Positions 45,519 to 54,800 of a DNA stretch of 64,000 nt are shown here, one piece after another; the stretch's first letter is position 1; every line of letters begins with the position of its first letter. A program made the translations under genes and the position numbers. The stretch lies in the NCBI GenBank assembly GCA_963975425.1, contig CAXBGS010000001.1:620001-684000 (forward strand), read 5' to 3'. Under the pieces are notes generated by a model, which saw nothing but the letters and a program-made list of their open reading frames with translations, ran no database searches and was not told the DNA's origin. The stretch comes from CAXBGS01 sp963975425. Lineage in GTDB: Bacteria > Planctomycetota > Planctomycetia > Pirellulales > Pirellulaceae.

Positions 45519-45547
45519 GTCTTCGAAAGAAACAACGTTTCGAAGAC
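45519..45547. terminator. Perfect 10-bp inverted repeat between convergent genes
   Basis: GTCTTCGAAA at 45519-45528 is exactly complementary to TTTCGAAGAC at 45538-45547 with a 9-base loop. It lies between the DUF1328 gene and the end of the hybrid-kinase operon, so it could stop transcription from both sides. It lacks a T-run, and each arm carries an internal TTCGAA palindrome, so an operator is an alternative. Confidence 0.5.
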
Positions 45548-45670
45548 GGCAACCTGTAAGCGTCCCCCGACAGGACGAAAAACGTAGCGATCGTGAAGAT
45601 CAATGGATTCAGAGATCGGCACAGTGCACTTGCCGATACGAATATCGTGTTCTAGCGTGACCGTGTTGCA

Positions 45671-48055
45671 TCATGCCTCGGTCAGCTTAGCGATCAATTC
45701 AATCAGTTTACGCTGGTCGAGCGGTTTGGTTGTATAGTCGGTACACCCGACGGCCAAGCATTTATCTCGGTCACTCTTCATAGCGTTTGCCGTCAACGCA
45801 ATGATCGGAACGGAATGATTTCTGCGTCGCAGTTCTGCTGTGGCGGTGTAGCCATCCATGACCGGCATTTGCATGTCCATTACGATGACATCGATATCCG
45901 CGGTGTCGCTTGATTCGATGAATTCGATCGCCTTGCTGCCATCGGTAGCGGTGAAAACGGTTCCGCCAGCCTTCTCGATAAAGTGTTGTGCTAAATAGCG
46001 GATGTCTCGGCGATCATCCACAACCAACACTCGAGCGGACAAACGGATGTCTCGATTCGTCTTCTCAACGATGGGAGTGATGTTCAAATTGGGTTCGATC
46101 AATTGCCCAGCACCATCTGCAAACAGTAACAAAGAAAATCGGCTCCCTTTACCCGGCGTACTTTCGACTGCGATTTCGCCGCCGAGTGCAGTGGCAAGAC
46201 GGTTACAGATGGTCAATCCCAAGCCGGTCCCACCGTGCGAACGTGTGGACGTATTGTCGACTTGCGTGAAGGGGTCGAAAAGCGACTGGACCTTTTCAGG
46301 TGGGATTCCGAATCCGGTATCAATCACGTCAAAGATCAGTTGATTCGCGTCGTGGTCATAGTGGACGACCAACCTGACCTCACCTCGATCCGTGAATTTG
46401 ATGGCGTTTCCGACCAAATTCAACAGGATCTGACGCAGACGTACCGCATCGGACTGGATCGTCTCTGGCACAGGCCCGGAAAATTCTATTTTGAGCGGCA
46501 ACTTCTTTTCGGCCGCTCGTACGTCCATTAGCGATCGAACCTCCCCGACGATTTCGTCGGGTCGCACTTGCTTTTTTTCAACCTCTAACTTGCCGGCGTC
46601 GATTTTGGACAGGTCCAGGATATCGTTGATGATGTTCAGCAAAAAATATCCGTTACGGCGAATTGTTTCGACAACCTGCAGATTGTCAGGGTCCTTGAGG
46701 TGATCATTCAGAATGTCGGCGTGTCCCAGGATCGCTGCCATGGGCGTCCGAATTTCGTGTGACATATTGGCAAGAAATTCGCCACGTGATCGATTGGCAA
46801 ACTCGGCGGCTTGCTTGGCTTGTTGAAGCGACTGTTCGAATCGTTTGCGTTCAGTAATGTCTTGCACGGTGCCGACGATGCGACGCGGACGGCTAGCGTC
46901 ATCACGAAAGGCACGACCGGTGTCGACGACCCAGCGTGTCTCGCCGGTCGGTTGCACGATGCGAAATTCCTCGCAGTGCCGATCGGGCCCCGCCGTCTCT
47001 TGCGCCCCTTTTACGATCTTCAAGTATCGATATCGATCGTCTTGGTGGACGAGTGAAACGATCCGATCCTGCGTCAGGGACTCGCCAAGCGGCACGCCGC
47101 AAATACGATAAAGCTGCTCCGACGCGACCATCGTCCCATCGGTCAAGTCAAAGTCGTAGGTACCGAATCCGGTGGTTTCTGCAGCGACGCGCAACCGATT
47201 TTCACTCGCCTCGATTTCGCGTGCTCGTTCGCGCAAAGACTCTTCGGCAACATGCCGGTCGTGAACGTCGATGACGCTGCCGACATAACCTTGGAAAATC
47301 CCATCGGAATCGAATTTCGGGCGCCCCGAGTCGATCGCCCATCGATAGCCGCCATCGGCGGTTAAGAGTCGATAGTCGTGCTCAAACGGCTCTCGCCGCT
47401 GGAACGCTCGGAAGATCTTTTCAGATGATTCGAGTCGATCGTCGGGATGAACCATTTGCAGCCATCCCGTGCCCAACCCCTCTCTCTCGGATTGACCGGT
47501 GTGATCTTGCCAACCGCGCGAGAGAAACGTGCATTGATGGTTGCTGTCGGTGACCCAGAGCATCGCCGGCGCCGCGTCGGTCATCTCACGAAAATACTGT
47601 TCACGACGTCGTGTCGATTCGACTTGCTGTTCACGTTCGGTTGCATCGTAAAAGTAACAGACGACTCCGTAACGACCATCGGGAAGTGTCAGCCGTTGAA
47701 TTTGCCATTCATAGGACTCGCGTTCGGCCGTGTCGTGTCGGTGTTCGACAAAGGTTGGGGCCGAATACGGCTGACCGGTTTCAAGCGTCGCCCGAAAGTG
47801 ACTCAGGATTTCTGCGGCAAAATCGGCAGGCCAGATCGTATACATGATTGTTTCAAAATCATGTCCAATCATGGGATCGAATTTAGCAAAAACTTTCTCA
47901 GCACCTTTGCTGACGTATCGCAGCTTGAAATCCGCGTCGACGATATAGACACCGAAAGGATTGTGCTCGACCAACCGCTGAAAACTTTCACGGACTCGAC
48001 CCAATTCCTCGTCGGCGATCGTTAACTGGTTTCGGAAATTGTCTATTTCATTCAC
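45671..48055 (-). CDS. Hybrid histidine kinase (three PAS, HisKA, HATPase, receiver)
   Basis: A 794-residue cytoplasmic hybrid kinase. A short N-terminal coiled segment leads to PAS1 (about 25-145), PAS2 (about 150-275) and PAS3 (about 290-405), each ending in a PAC-type block such as VQDITERKR. HisKA follows with phospho-His H433 (MSHEIRTPMAAILGHADIL), then HATPase (N box NLVGNAIKFTDRG, G boxes DTGFGIPPE and GGTGLGLTICNRLA), and a receiver with phospho-Asp D727 (VIVMDMQMPVMDGYTA). It has no membrane helices and no HPt. Its GTG start overlaps the stop of the upstream hybrid kinase (GTGA at 48055-48052). It is the last gene of the KaiC-kinase-kinase operon. Confidence 0.95.
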   Translation of the reverse strand: MNEIDNFRNQLTIADEELGRVRESFQRLVEHNPFGVYIVDADFKLRYVSKGAEKVFAKFDPMIGHDFETIMYTIWPADFAAEILSHFRATLETGQPYSAPTFVEHRHDTAERESYEWQIQRLTLPDGRYGVVCYFYDATEREQQVESTRRREQYFREMTDAAPAMLWVTDSNHQCTFLSRGWQDHTGQSEREGLGTGWLQMVHPDDRLESSEKIFRAFQRREPFEHDYRLLTADGGYRWAIDSGRPKFDSDGIFQGYVGSVIDVHDRHVAEESLRERAREIEASENRLRVAAETTGFGTYDFDLTDGTMVASEQLYRICGVPLGESLTQDRIVSLVHQDDRYRYLKIVKGAQETAGPDRHCEEFRIVQPTGETRWVVDTGRAFRDDASRPRRIVGTVQDITERKRFEQSLQQAKQAAEFANRSRGEFLANMSHEIRTPMAAILGHADILNDHLKDPDNLQVVETIRRNGYFLLNIINDILDLSKIDAGKLEVEKKQVRPDEIVGEVRSLMDVRAAEKKLPLKIEFSGPVPETIQSDAVRLRQILLNLVGNAIKFTDRGEVRLVVHYDHDANQLIFDVIDTGFGIPPEKVQSLFDPFTQVDNTSTRSHGGTGLGLTICNRLATALGGEIAVESTPGKGSRFSLLLFADGAGQLIEPNLNITPIVEKTNRDIRLSARVLVVDDRRDIRYLAQHFIEKAGGTVFTATDGSKAIEFIESSDTADIDVIVMDMQMPVMDGYTATAELRRRNHSVPIIALTANAMKSDRDKCLAVGCTDYTTKPLDQRKLIELIAKLTEA

Positions 48056-50082
48056 GAGGTTAATGCTCCAACCAGTTGAACCAATCGCCCAGAATCGATC
48101 GGCTTACTGAGATAGTCGTTGCAGCCGGCTTCGAGGCATTTGTTCATGTCGCCCTGCATTGCGTCCGCCGTTAGCGCGATGATTGGACCGGTGTATCCGA
48201 GTCGACGCAATTGTTCCGCGGTACGGTATCCGTCCAGTCTGGGCATCTGCATGTCCAATAGAATCAAGTCGACACAGCGGTCCTCGTGCAACATGGTTTG
48301 CACTTGCTCGACAGCGTCTTGACCGTCTTCGGCCTCGCTTACTGTTGCGCCGACGCCGGTCAGAATACGTTTGCTCAAGAAACGAATATCTCGCCGATCA
48401 TCGACCACCAAAACGCGGCAATCTAATTTTCCTTTTGCACCGTCGGCGCGGTCCGCCTCGGATAGCAACCTTACATCGCTATCACTGATCAACGGGACGT
48501 CGCGGACGTTCCCCGGATCAATCATGACCGTGAACGCGCTGCCTTTTCCCGGTTCACTTTCGACATCAATCTGTCCGCCCAACATTGCCGCAAGTCGCTG
48601 TGAGATTGCCAGCCCGAGGCCCGTTCCACCAAACGTTCGGCTGACCGACGAATCCGCCTGTGAAAACGGTTGAAACAGCCGGTCAATTTGCCGCTGAGTC
48701 ATCCCGATGCCCGTATCGATCACTTTCATCTGCATTCGCCGACTGCGATCCTCGGATTCGTCGTAACGAATGACCACGCGGACTTCGCCTTGGTTGGTAA
48801 ACTTGATGGCATTGCCGACCAAATTGACCAATACCTGCTTGAGTCGTTTAGGATCGCTCCGAATTTTTTCTGGGATCGGCCCGTCGTATTGGACATTCAG
48901 CGCGATGCCACTTTCGTGCGCACGCACGCTCATAATTGATCGTACATCTTCGATCAACTGAAAGGGCGAGAAGGCTTCTTTGGACAAGTTGAATTTGCCG
49001 GCCTCAATTTTCGACAGGTCCAAGATGTCGTTAATGATATCCACTAGAAACTTGCCGTTGCGGCGTATCGTCTCGAGGTGACTGAGCAAGTTGGCGTTTT
49101 CGATTTCCTCAGCGATCACGTCGATATAGCCTAAAATTGCCGTCATCGGCGTACGAATCTCGTGACTCATGTTGGCCAGGAATTCACTCTTGGCCTGGTT
49201 CGCCACTTCGGCCTGATGGCGGGCCTGTTCGATTTGCTGAGTGGCCAACTGTTGCTCGGTGATGTCCCAACACAGGCCTGCGTAGCGGATGGTCTTGGCG
49301 GATTTGGGGTGTACCGGTTCGCCTATCGAGGCAATCCATCGCACGCCGCGTTTCGGATGTTTGATGCGAAACTTGTGCTGAAACAACGCCCCGGTTTCTT
49401 TGGCGGTGCGCCAGTTCTTGATCAATTCGTCACGGTCATCGTCCAAGATACAATCAAGCAATGCATCACTCGATGGCACCGTATCCTTGGTGATCCCAAA
49501 GATTTCATGCATTTTTGGCGACCAATACATGGCATCTTCGCTCCATTCCCAGGCCCCCATGCCACCGGCGCGGAGCGCCAACTTGACACGACGAGCATCC
49601 TCGGCGGCACGTCGACTGGCCGTTTCTTTTTCTCGCACAAAATCTCGCACGTCGTATTGCCGCTGGCGATCACGCAGTCGAGCGCGCAAAGTATTGACAA
49701 AGATAGAGACGCGAAGCGGACGCTGGATCAGCGTCACATTGCCGATCGAAAGCAGTCGTTCGATTCGCTGCGTCGAATGATCACCGGTCGCCAATAAAAT
49801 GATCAGTGGAAAATCGGACCACTTCGGCTGGTGAGATAGCGTATCGGATAGCCTGTGGATTGCCTCGTCGCTGAGATGTTCTTCGGCAACCAGCGCGACA
49901 CCCGCTTCCTTTGCGATCAATTGCAAAAATTCGCTCAGTGAGCTTGCGAATGCGCTATCCATCCGCGCGTCGCTTAGAATCTTTTCACAAACATAGGCGT
50001 CTTGCGGTGTCGGCGCTAAAACAACGACGGTATGGCTTTGCGATGTCGGCATGGTGTCATTGGATGCGAGAGGAAAACTCAT
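48052..50082 (-). CDS. Hybrid histidine kinase with degenerate N-terminal receiver-like domain
   Basis: A 676-residue protein. Residues about 15-135 resemble a receiver fold (HTVVVLAPTPQDAYVCEKIL, a TLIQRPLRVSIFVNTLRARL end) but lack the acidic pocket and phospho-Asp, since the expected Asp segment reads VALVAEEHLS. One PAS domain (about 170-285; GGMGAWEWSEDAMYWSPKMHEIFG) is followed by HisKA (H307, MSHEIRTPMTAILGYIDVI), HATPase (NLVGNAIKFTNQG, GGTGLGLAISQRLA) and a C-terminal receiver (D610, LILLDMQMPRLDGY). The ATG and the KaiC-like stop overlap by ATGA. The HisKA-to-receiver half is very similar to that of the two neighbouring kinases, suggesting local duplication. Confidence 0.94.
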   Translation of the reverse strand: MSFPLASNDTMPTSQSHTVVVLAPTPQDAYVCEKILSDARMDSAFASSLSEFLQLIAKEAGVALVAEEHLSDEAIHRLSDTLSHQPKWSDFPLIILLATGDHSTQRIERLLSIGNVTLIQRPLRVSIFVNTLRARLRDRQRQYDVRDFVREKETASRRAAEDARRVKLALRAGGMGAWEWSEDAMYWSPKMHEIFGITKDTVPSSDALLDCILDDDRDELIKNWRTAKETGALFQHKFRIKHPKRGVRWIASIGEPVHPKSAKTIRYAGLCWDITEQQLATQQIEQARHQAEVANQAKSEFLANMSHEIRTPMTAILGYIDVIAEEIENANLLSHLETIRRNGKFLVDIINDILDLSKIEAGKFNLSKEAFSPFQLIEDVRSIMSVRAHESGIALNVQYDGPIPEKIRSDPKRLKQVLVNLVGNAIKFTNQGEVRVVIRYDESEDRSRRMQMKVIDTGIGMTQRQIDRLFQPFSQADSSVSRTFGGTGLGLAISQRLAAMLGGQIDVESEPGKGSAFTVMIDPGNVRDVPLISDSDVRLLSEADRADGAKGKLDCRVLVVDDRRDIRFLSKRILTGVGATVSEAEDGQDAVEQVQTMLHEDRCVDLILLDMQMPRLDGYRTAEQLRRLGYTGPIIALTADAMQGDMNKCLEAGCNDYLSKPIDSGRLVQLVGALTS

Positions 50083-51605
50083 TCTCGATCGTCCTCCGCG
50101 CGATTATCGATCAATCGCTTGTTGTCACCAAGAAATTCCGGAGTTCCGGCAAGGATGCCGCGGAAATCTCTCAGCGGCTTACCGATGTGAACGCCGTCGC
50201 TTGACAGTGAAAACTCGCGAATGGTTCTTTCGTGTCCGCTCGTTCGCTTCTTGACCACCGATATCGCTTGCCGAATCTCGCCGCCGGCTTCAAAGTATCG
50301 AAACAGGATTACGGCATCCGCTAGATAGCTGGTATCGATGGGTGCTCCCATCGACGTACCGAGCATCCCGTGCTGGGCGACAACCAACAGCGTCAAAATT
50401 CCTTCGTTGCCCAAAACCGTCAGGATGTCGTGCATTTGGATCATCAGAAATTTTTCATGCGGCATCGAATTGAGATACCCATTCAAACTGTCGATGGCGA
50501 CCACTGAGACCTTTCGCCCGCGGTGATCGGGCTTGATCACGTTTCTCACCATGCTGCCGAATTCGCTGGGCGTAATCTCACCGGGTACCAGATGGTGAAT
50601 CTCGATCAACCCATCATCGATATAGGGCTGCAGGTCCATGCCCAGACCGCGGCTTCGCGTCATGAGAGCTTGGTCGCTTTCTTCGAACTCGAAAAAGACG
50701 GCACGTTCGCCACGCTGTGCCGTTGCGAACGCAAACTGTGTCGCGATCGTTGACTTGCCGACGCCGGCCGGCCCAAGCAGCAACGCGCTGGTGCCTTTCA
50801 TCAATCCACCACCAAGCAATTCGTCCAAGTGTTGCTTTCCGCTGACAATCTGCTCGTTCGTGCGCGGCTTTGCAGTGCCAGCGGCGGTGGATCTCGGAAA
50901 GACCTGCATGCCGCCGCGAACTAATCGAACATCATGCGAACCGCCGATGAAATCGCTGCCACGATGTTTGACGATTCGCATTCGCCGCCGTTCGGTACCG
51001 TAATCGTTGACGAGTTGTTCAACCCGAATAACGCCATGAGCAATACTTTGCAGTTGTTGATCGTCACTGTCGGCCGCATAGTCATCCAACAGCAACGTGG
51101 TGCATCCGCGCCCGACAAAGAACTGTTTTAGAGCAAGGATTTGCCGTCGATAGCGCAGTGCGCCTTGCGACAGCAGGCGCATCTCGGATAGCGAGTCAAA
51201 CACGACGCGAGATGGATTGATCTTCTTGACCTTCTCCAACACGGCTTCGATCGTGTTTCCGAGTTCGATTTCGGATGGCTCGAACATAGTGTATTGCGCT
51301 TGCGACTCGATCGAATCGGTGGGATCGACCAACTCGTGAATATGAATCCCCTCAATGGTCCATCCGTGTGAACTCGCGATACTTTCGAGTTCATGTTTTG
51401 TTTCGGAAAGCGTGACATATAATCCGGTTTCGCCCTTTTCACGACCTTCGATCAGAAACTGCATCGCCATGGTCGTCTTGCCGGTGCCAGGCGTCCCTTC
51501 GATCAGATACAGTCGGTCGGCGAACAGGCCACCATGCAGAATCTCGTCGAGCGTTTCGATGCCGGTACTAATTCGGCGGTCACTAGCGTGGTGGTCGATA
51601 TTCAT
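50079..51605 (-). CDS. KaiC-like double RecA-domain ATPase
   Basis: A 508-residue protein close to KaiC length (519), with two KaiC/RadA-type domains. Domain 1 has Walker A GTPGTGKT (37-44), YVTLSETKHEL and RVVFDSLSEMRLLSQ. Domain 2 has Walker A GPAGVGKS (G278-K284), the catalytic glutamate pair in FFEFEESDQ (about 302-306) and VVAIDSLNGYLNSMP. It is a non-cyanobacterial KaiC homologue; no kaiA or kaiB is present nearby. It is the first gene of a tightly overlapping operon with two hybrid histidine kinases, so it probably works with them, either as input or as a target. Whether it autophosphorylates cannot be judged, because the Ser/Thr pair of cyanobacterial KaiC is not clearly conserved. 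Confidence 0.95.
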   Translation of the reverse strand: MNIDHHASDRRISTGIETLDEILHGGLFADRLYLIEGTPGTGKTTMAMQFLIEGREKGETGLYVTLSETKHELESIASSHGWTIEGIHIHELVDPTDSIESQAQYTMFEPSEIELGNTIEAVLEKVKKINPSRVVFDSLSEMRLLSQGALRYRRQILALKQFFVGRGCTTLLLDDYAADSDDQQLQSIAHGVIRVEQLVNDYGTERRRMRIVKHRGSDFIGGSHDVRLVRGGMQVFPRSTAAGTAKPRTNEQIVSGKQHLDELLGGGLMKGTSALLLGPAGVGKSTIATQFAFATAQRGERAVFFEFEESDQALMTRSRGLGMDLQPYIDDGLIEIHHLVPGEITPSEFGSMVRNVIKPDHRGRKVSVVAIDSLNGYLNSMPHEKFLMIQMHDILTVLGNEGILTLLVVAQHGMLGTSMGAPIDTSYLADAVILFRYFEAGGEIRQAISVVKKRTSGHERTIREFSLSSDGVHIGKPLRDFRGILAGTPEFLGDNKRLIDNRAEDDRE

Positions 51606-51837
51606 TTGAGCTGATGATTAGACGAAGTAGAAAGTGTAAGCGAAAAGTCTTGCTTGGCATGCGTTTGAACACCGACTGTCGACCGGACTCGCGCTCGGAT
51701 TCGCAATCGGATTCGATCTGATAACAGCCGATTCAAAAGCGTCGGCCGTTACCATTGACAAAATTTCGTCCGAGTCCGTCAAGTCTTCTGAACTCACCGG
51801 TCGATTCATTGTGAGCGGGGGCGATCATTTTGATCAG

Positions 51838-54800
51838 TCATTCGCATCGATCGTTGCGGCTCAATTGAGTCTCACGGACGTAGTATTCCACTTTTTCCAG
51901 CAAGCTTGCTCGATCAATTGGTTTACTGAGGTAGTCATTACACCCGGCCGTGATGCATTTATTCATGTCTCCCTGCATCGCATCTGCCGTTAACGCAATG
52001 ATTGGCCGATCGTACCCCAGTTCACGCAGTTTTTTGGCTGTCTGATACCCATCCAAATTCGGCATTTGCATGTCCAGTAAAACGACAGACGGGCTATTGC
52101 CGTTTTTCAAGCAGGCCTCGATATGTGCCACCGCAAGCAATCCATCCTCGCACTCGTCAACTGTCGCGCCGGATTTCTTGAGGATGGCTTTGCTCAAAAA
52201 CCGGATATCGCGCCGATCGTCAACGATTAATACATGACAGGAAAGTTGGATGGGATCCGAATCGCCCGTGATTTGATGCTCATCATCGACCGCGCCAACT
52301 CTTTCGTAATCAATCAAGGTCGACTCCGCCATCTTGCCGGCATCAATGCTGACGGTAAACGTACTGCCGACTCCTTCGGTACTGCTAACGGTGATGGATC
52401 CGCCGAGCGTTTCGGCAAGACGGCGACTGATGACGAGCCCTAAGCCGGTTCCGCCAAAACTGCGCGTCACGCTGGCATCACCTTGTGAAAACGGCTGAAA
52501 CAACCTTTCCATCTGCTCCGGTGAAATACCGATTCCCGTATCCGTGATATCGAATTGCAACTGTTGATTAGTCGCGTCAAACCGAACGCGAATGCCGACA
52601 CGACCTTGACGCGTGAACTTGATCGCGTTGCCAATCAAGTTGATGAGAATTTGTTTCAAACGTTTGGCATCGGATTCGATCAATCGGGGAAGCATGCCGT
52701 CGTATTGGACATCCAATGTCAGCCCACCTTCGTGCGCTCGAACTTCCATAATACTGCGGACATCTTCGATCATACGTCGCGGTTCGAATCGTTCGAACTG
52801 GACATCCAATTTTCCAGCTTCGATCTTGGAAAGGTCAAGGATGTCGTTAATGATTTCCAGCAGGTAGTCGCCATTACGGCGGATGGTTTGCAAGTGCTCG
52901 ATCGCTTCGTCCTGGTCGATCAAATCCCTTAACAGATCCGCATAACCCAGAATGGCGGTCATCGGAGTACGAATCTCGTGTGACATATTGGCCAGAAACT
53001 CGCTCTTGGACGCATTGGCCGCATGCGCGCGTCGTTCGCTTTCGCGGAGCGCCTCTGCTTGCATATGATCTTGGGTCGAGTCCCAATTGACACCATGCAT
53101 ACAGATGACATTGCCTTCTGGGTCACGAACAACGTCACCCAGACCGTGTATCCAGCGAATTTCCCCGTCACCACGAACGATCCGGAATTCACAATCATAG
53201 TCTTTGACACCGTCGATCGCGTCCTGCCAAGCCCGACGCAGCTCCTGAAAATCATCGGGATGCACCGACGAAAAGAACAGTTCACTGCTCGGTTTCTGGT
53301 CGCGATCGATCCCAAGCAAGTCAAACACCTCGGACGTCCAGATGCTTTGATTCGGCGTCCATTCCCACGCAGCCAGCCCACCGGCGCGAAGTGCCATCTC
53401 CATTCGACGCGATGTGTCCTTGATCGCGCGCTCTATATTCTTGCGATCACGAATGTCGACTCCCGATGGAATCAAATACTCCACATTACCGTCGTCGCCG
53501 TGAACCGGCGCGATCATAAAATCGATCATGACGCCTTGCTCACCGTGCGCAAAGAGCGAGACGTCATATCGTACGATTTCACCGGCATAGGCTCGGCGCA
53601 TGGCATCACGTACCTGATCCGCAACGACGGGGTCATAGTTCCACCAAGGCGCCTCGGCGAAGTGTTTGCCAATCACATCTTCGCGACGCGTTCTCGCGAT
53701 CTCGAGTGAGCGGTCGTCCACTTCTAGCAGGATACCGTGTCGATCAATCACACCGACCAAGCCCAGTTGGTTGTTGATGACACGGCGCAAGTGCGATTCG
53801 CGGTCAATCAACTCGGCCTCCCAACGCTTGCGTTGCGTCACGTCCACAACGACACTGACGATCGATAGTGGCGCAAGATTGGCGTCGCGATGAATCGTTC
53901 CTCGACAATCCGTCCACAAGGTGGATCCGTCGACACCATGCATGATACGAAATTCGGTTTGGTGACTCGTGCAGGTCCCTGCGAAGGCGGACGCGATCAT
54001 GTCCGTCAACTTCGTACGATCATCCGGATGAACGACGCTCATAAACCCGGCTTTTGTGGGTTCGAAAGTATCGCGGGTGTAGCCGAACAGAGCGTACATT
54101 TGATCCGACCAAACCACTCGGTCAGCCGCGATATCCCATTCCCACAGCCCCATGCCTCCGGAGTCCAACGCTAGCTGCAAGCGTTGTTCTCGTTGCACCA
54201 CGGCGTCTTCGGCTCGTTTGCGATCAAGAATATCGACTCCCGAAGGGATCAAGTGAGTGACCTTGCCGTCATCGTCCATCACTGGACTCAGACTAAAATC
54301 AAGCGGGCGTTTGATGTCGCCGGCAACGCGATACGTCATGTCCTGACGGATACTTTGCCCGCCGGCTGCTCGATTGATCAGTGATTTGAGTTCGGCTTGT
54401 ACGTCGCGGTCAAAATTCCACCAGTAAGTATCCCAGAACTTCTTTCCAATCACTTCCTCGCGCGTGATTCCAGCCGCGGCGATGGCTGGCATGTTTGCTT
54501 CACGAACCGTCCCGTCCATGTCAATCACACCGATAAACCCAAGCGTGTTGTCGATCACGCGGCGTAGATGCGCTTCTCGCTGAGAGACATCGAGCTCTCG
54601 CCGTTTCCGATCCGTAATGTCAACGACCACGCCAAAGAAATCAGGCGTTTTCTGCGCAGAGGGCAAGACCACTTGGCCTCGCGCTCGTACATGCCGAACT
54701 TCGCCACTGGGCCAATGGATCGGATACTCCTCGTCGTAATCATCACCTGATTTGAGCGAAGAATTGATCGCCGCCACAACGCGATCTTGAGCCGAAGGAT

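Noticed and set aside
50079..51605. A full circadian clock (kaiABC)
   Set aside because: Only a KaiC-like gene is present; no kaiA or kaiB could be found in the adjacent sequence.
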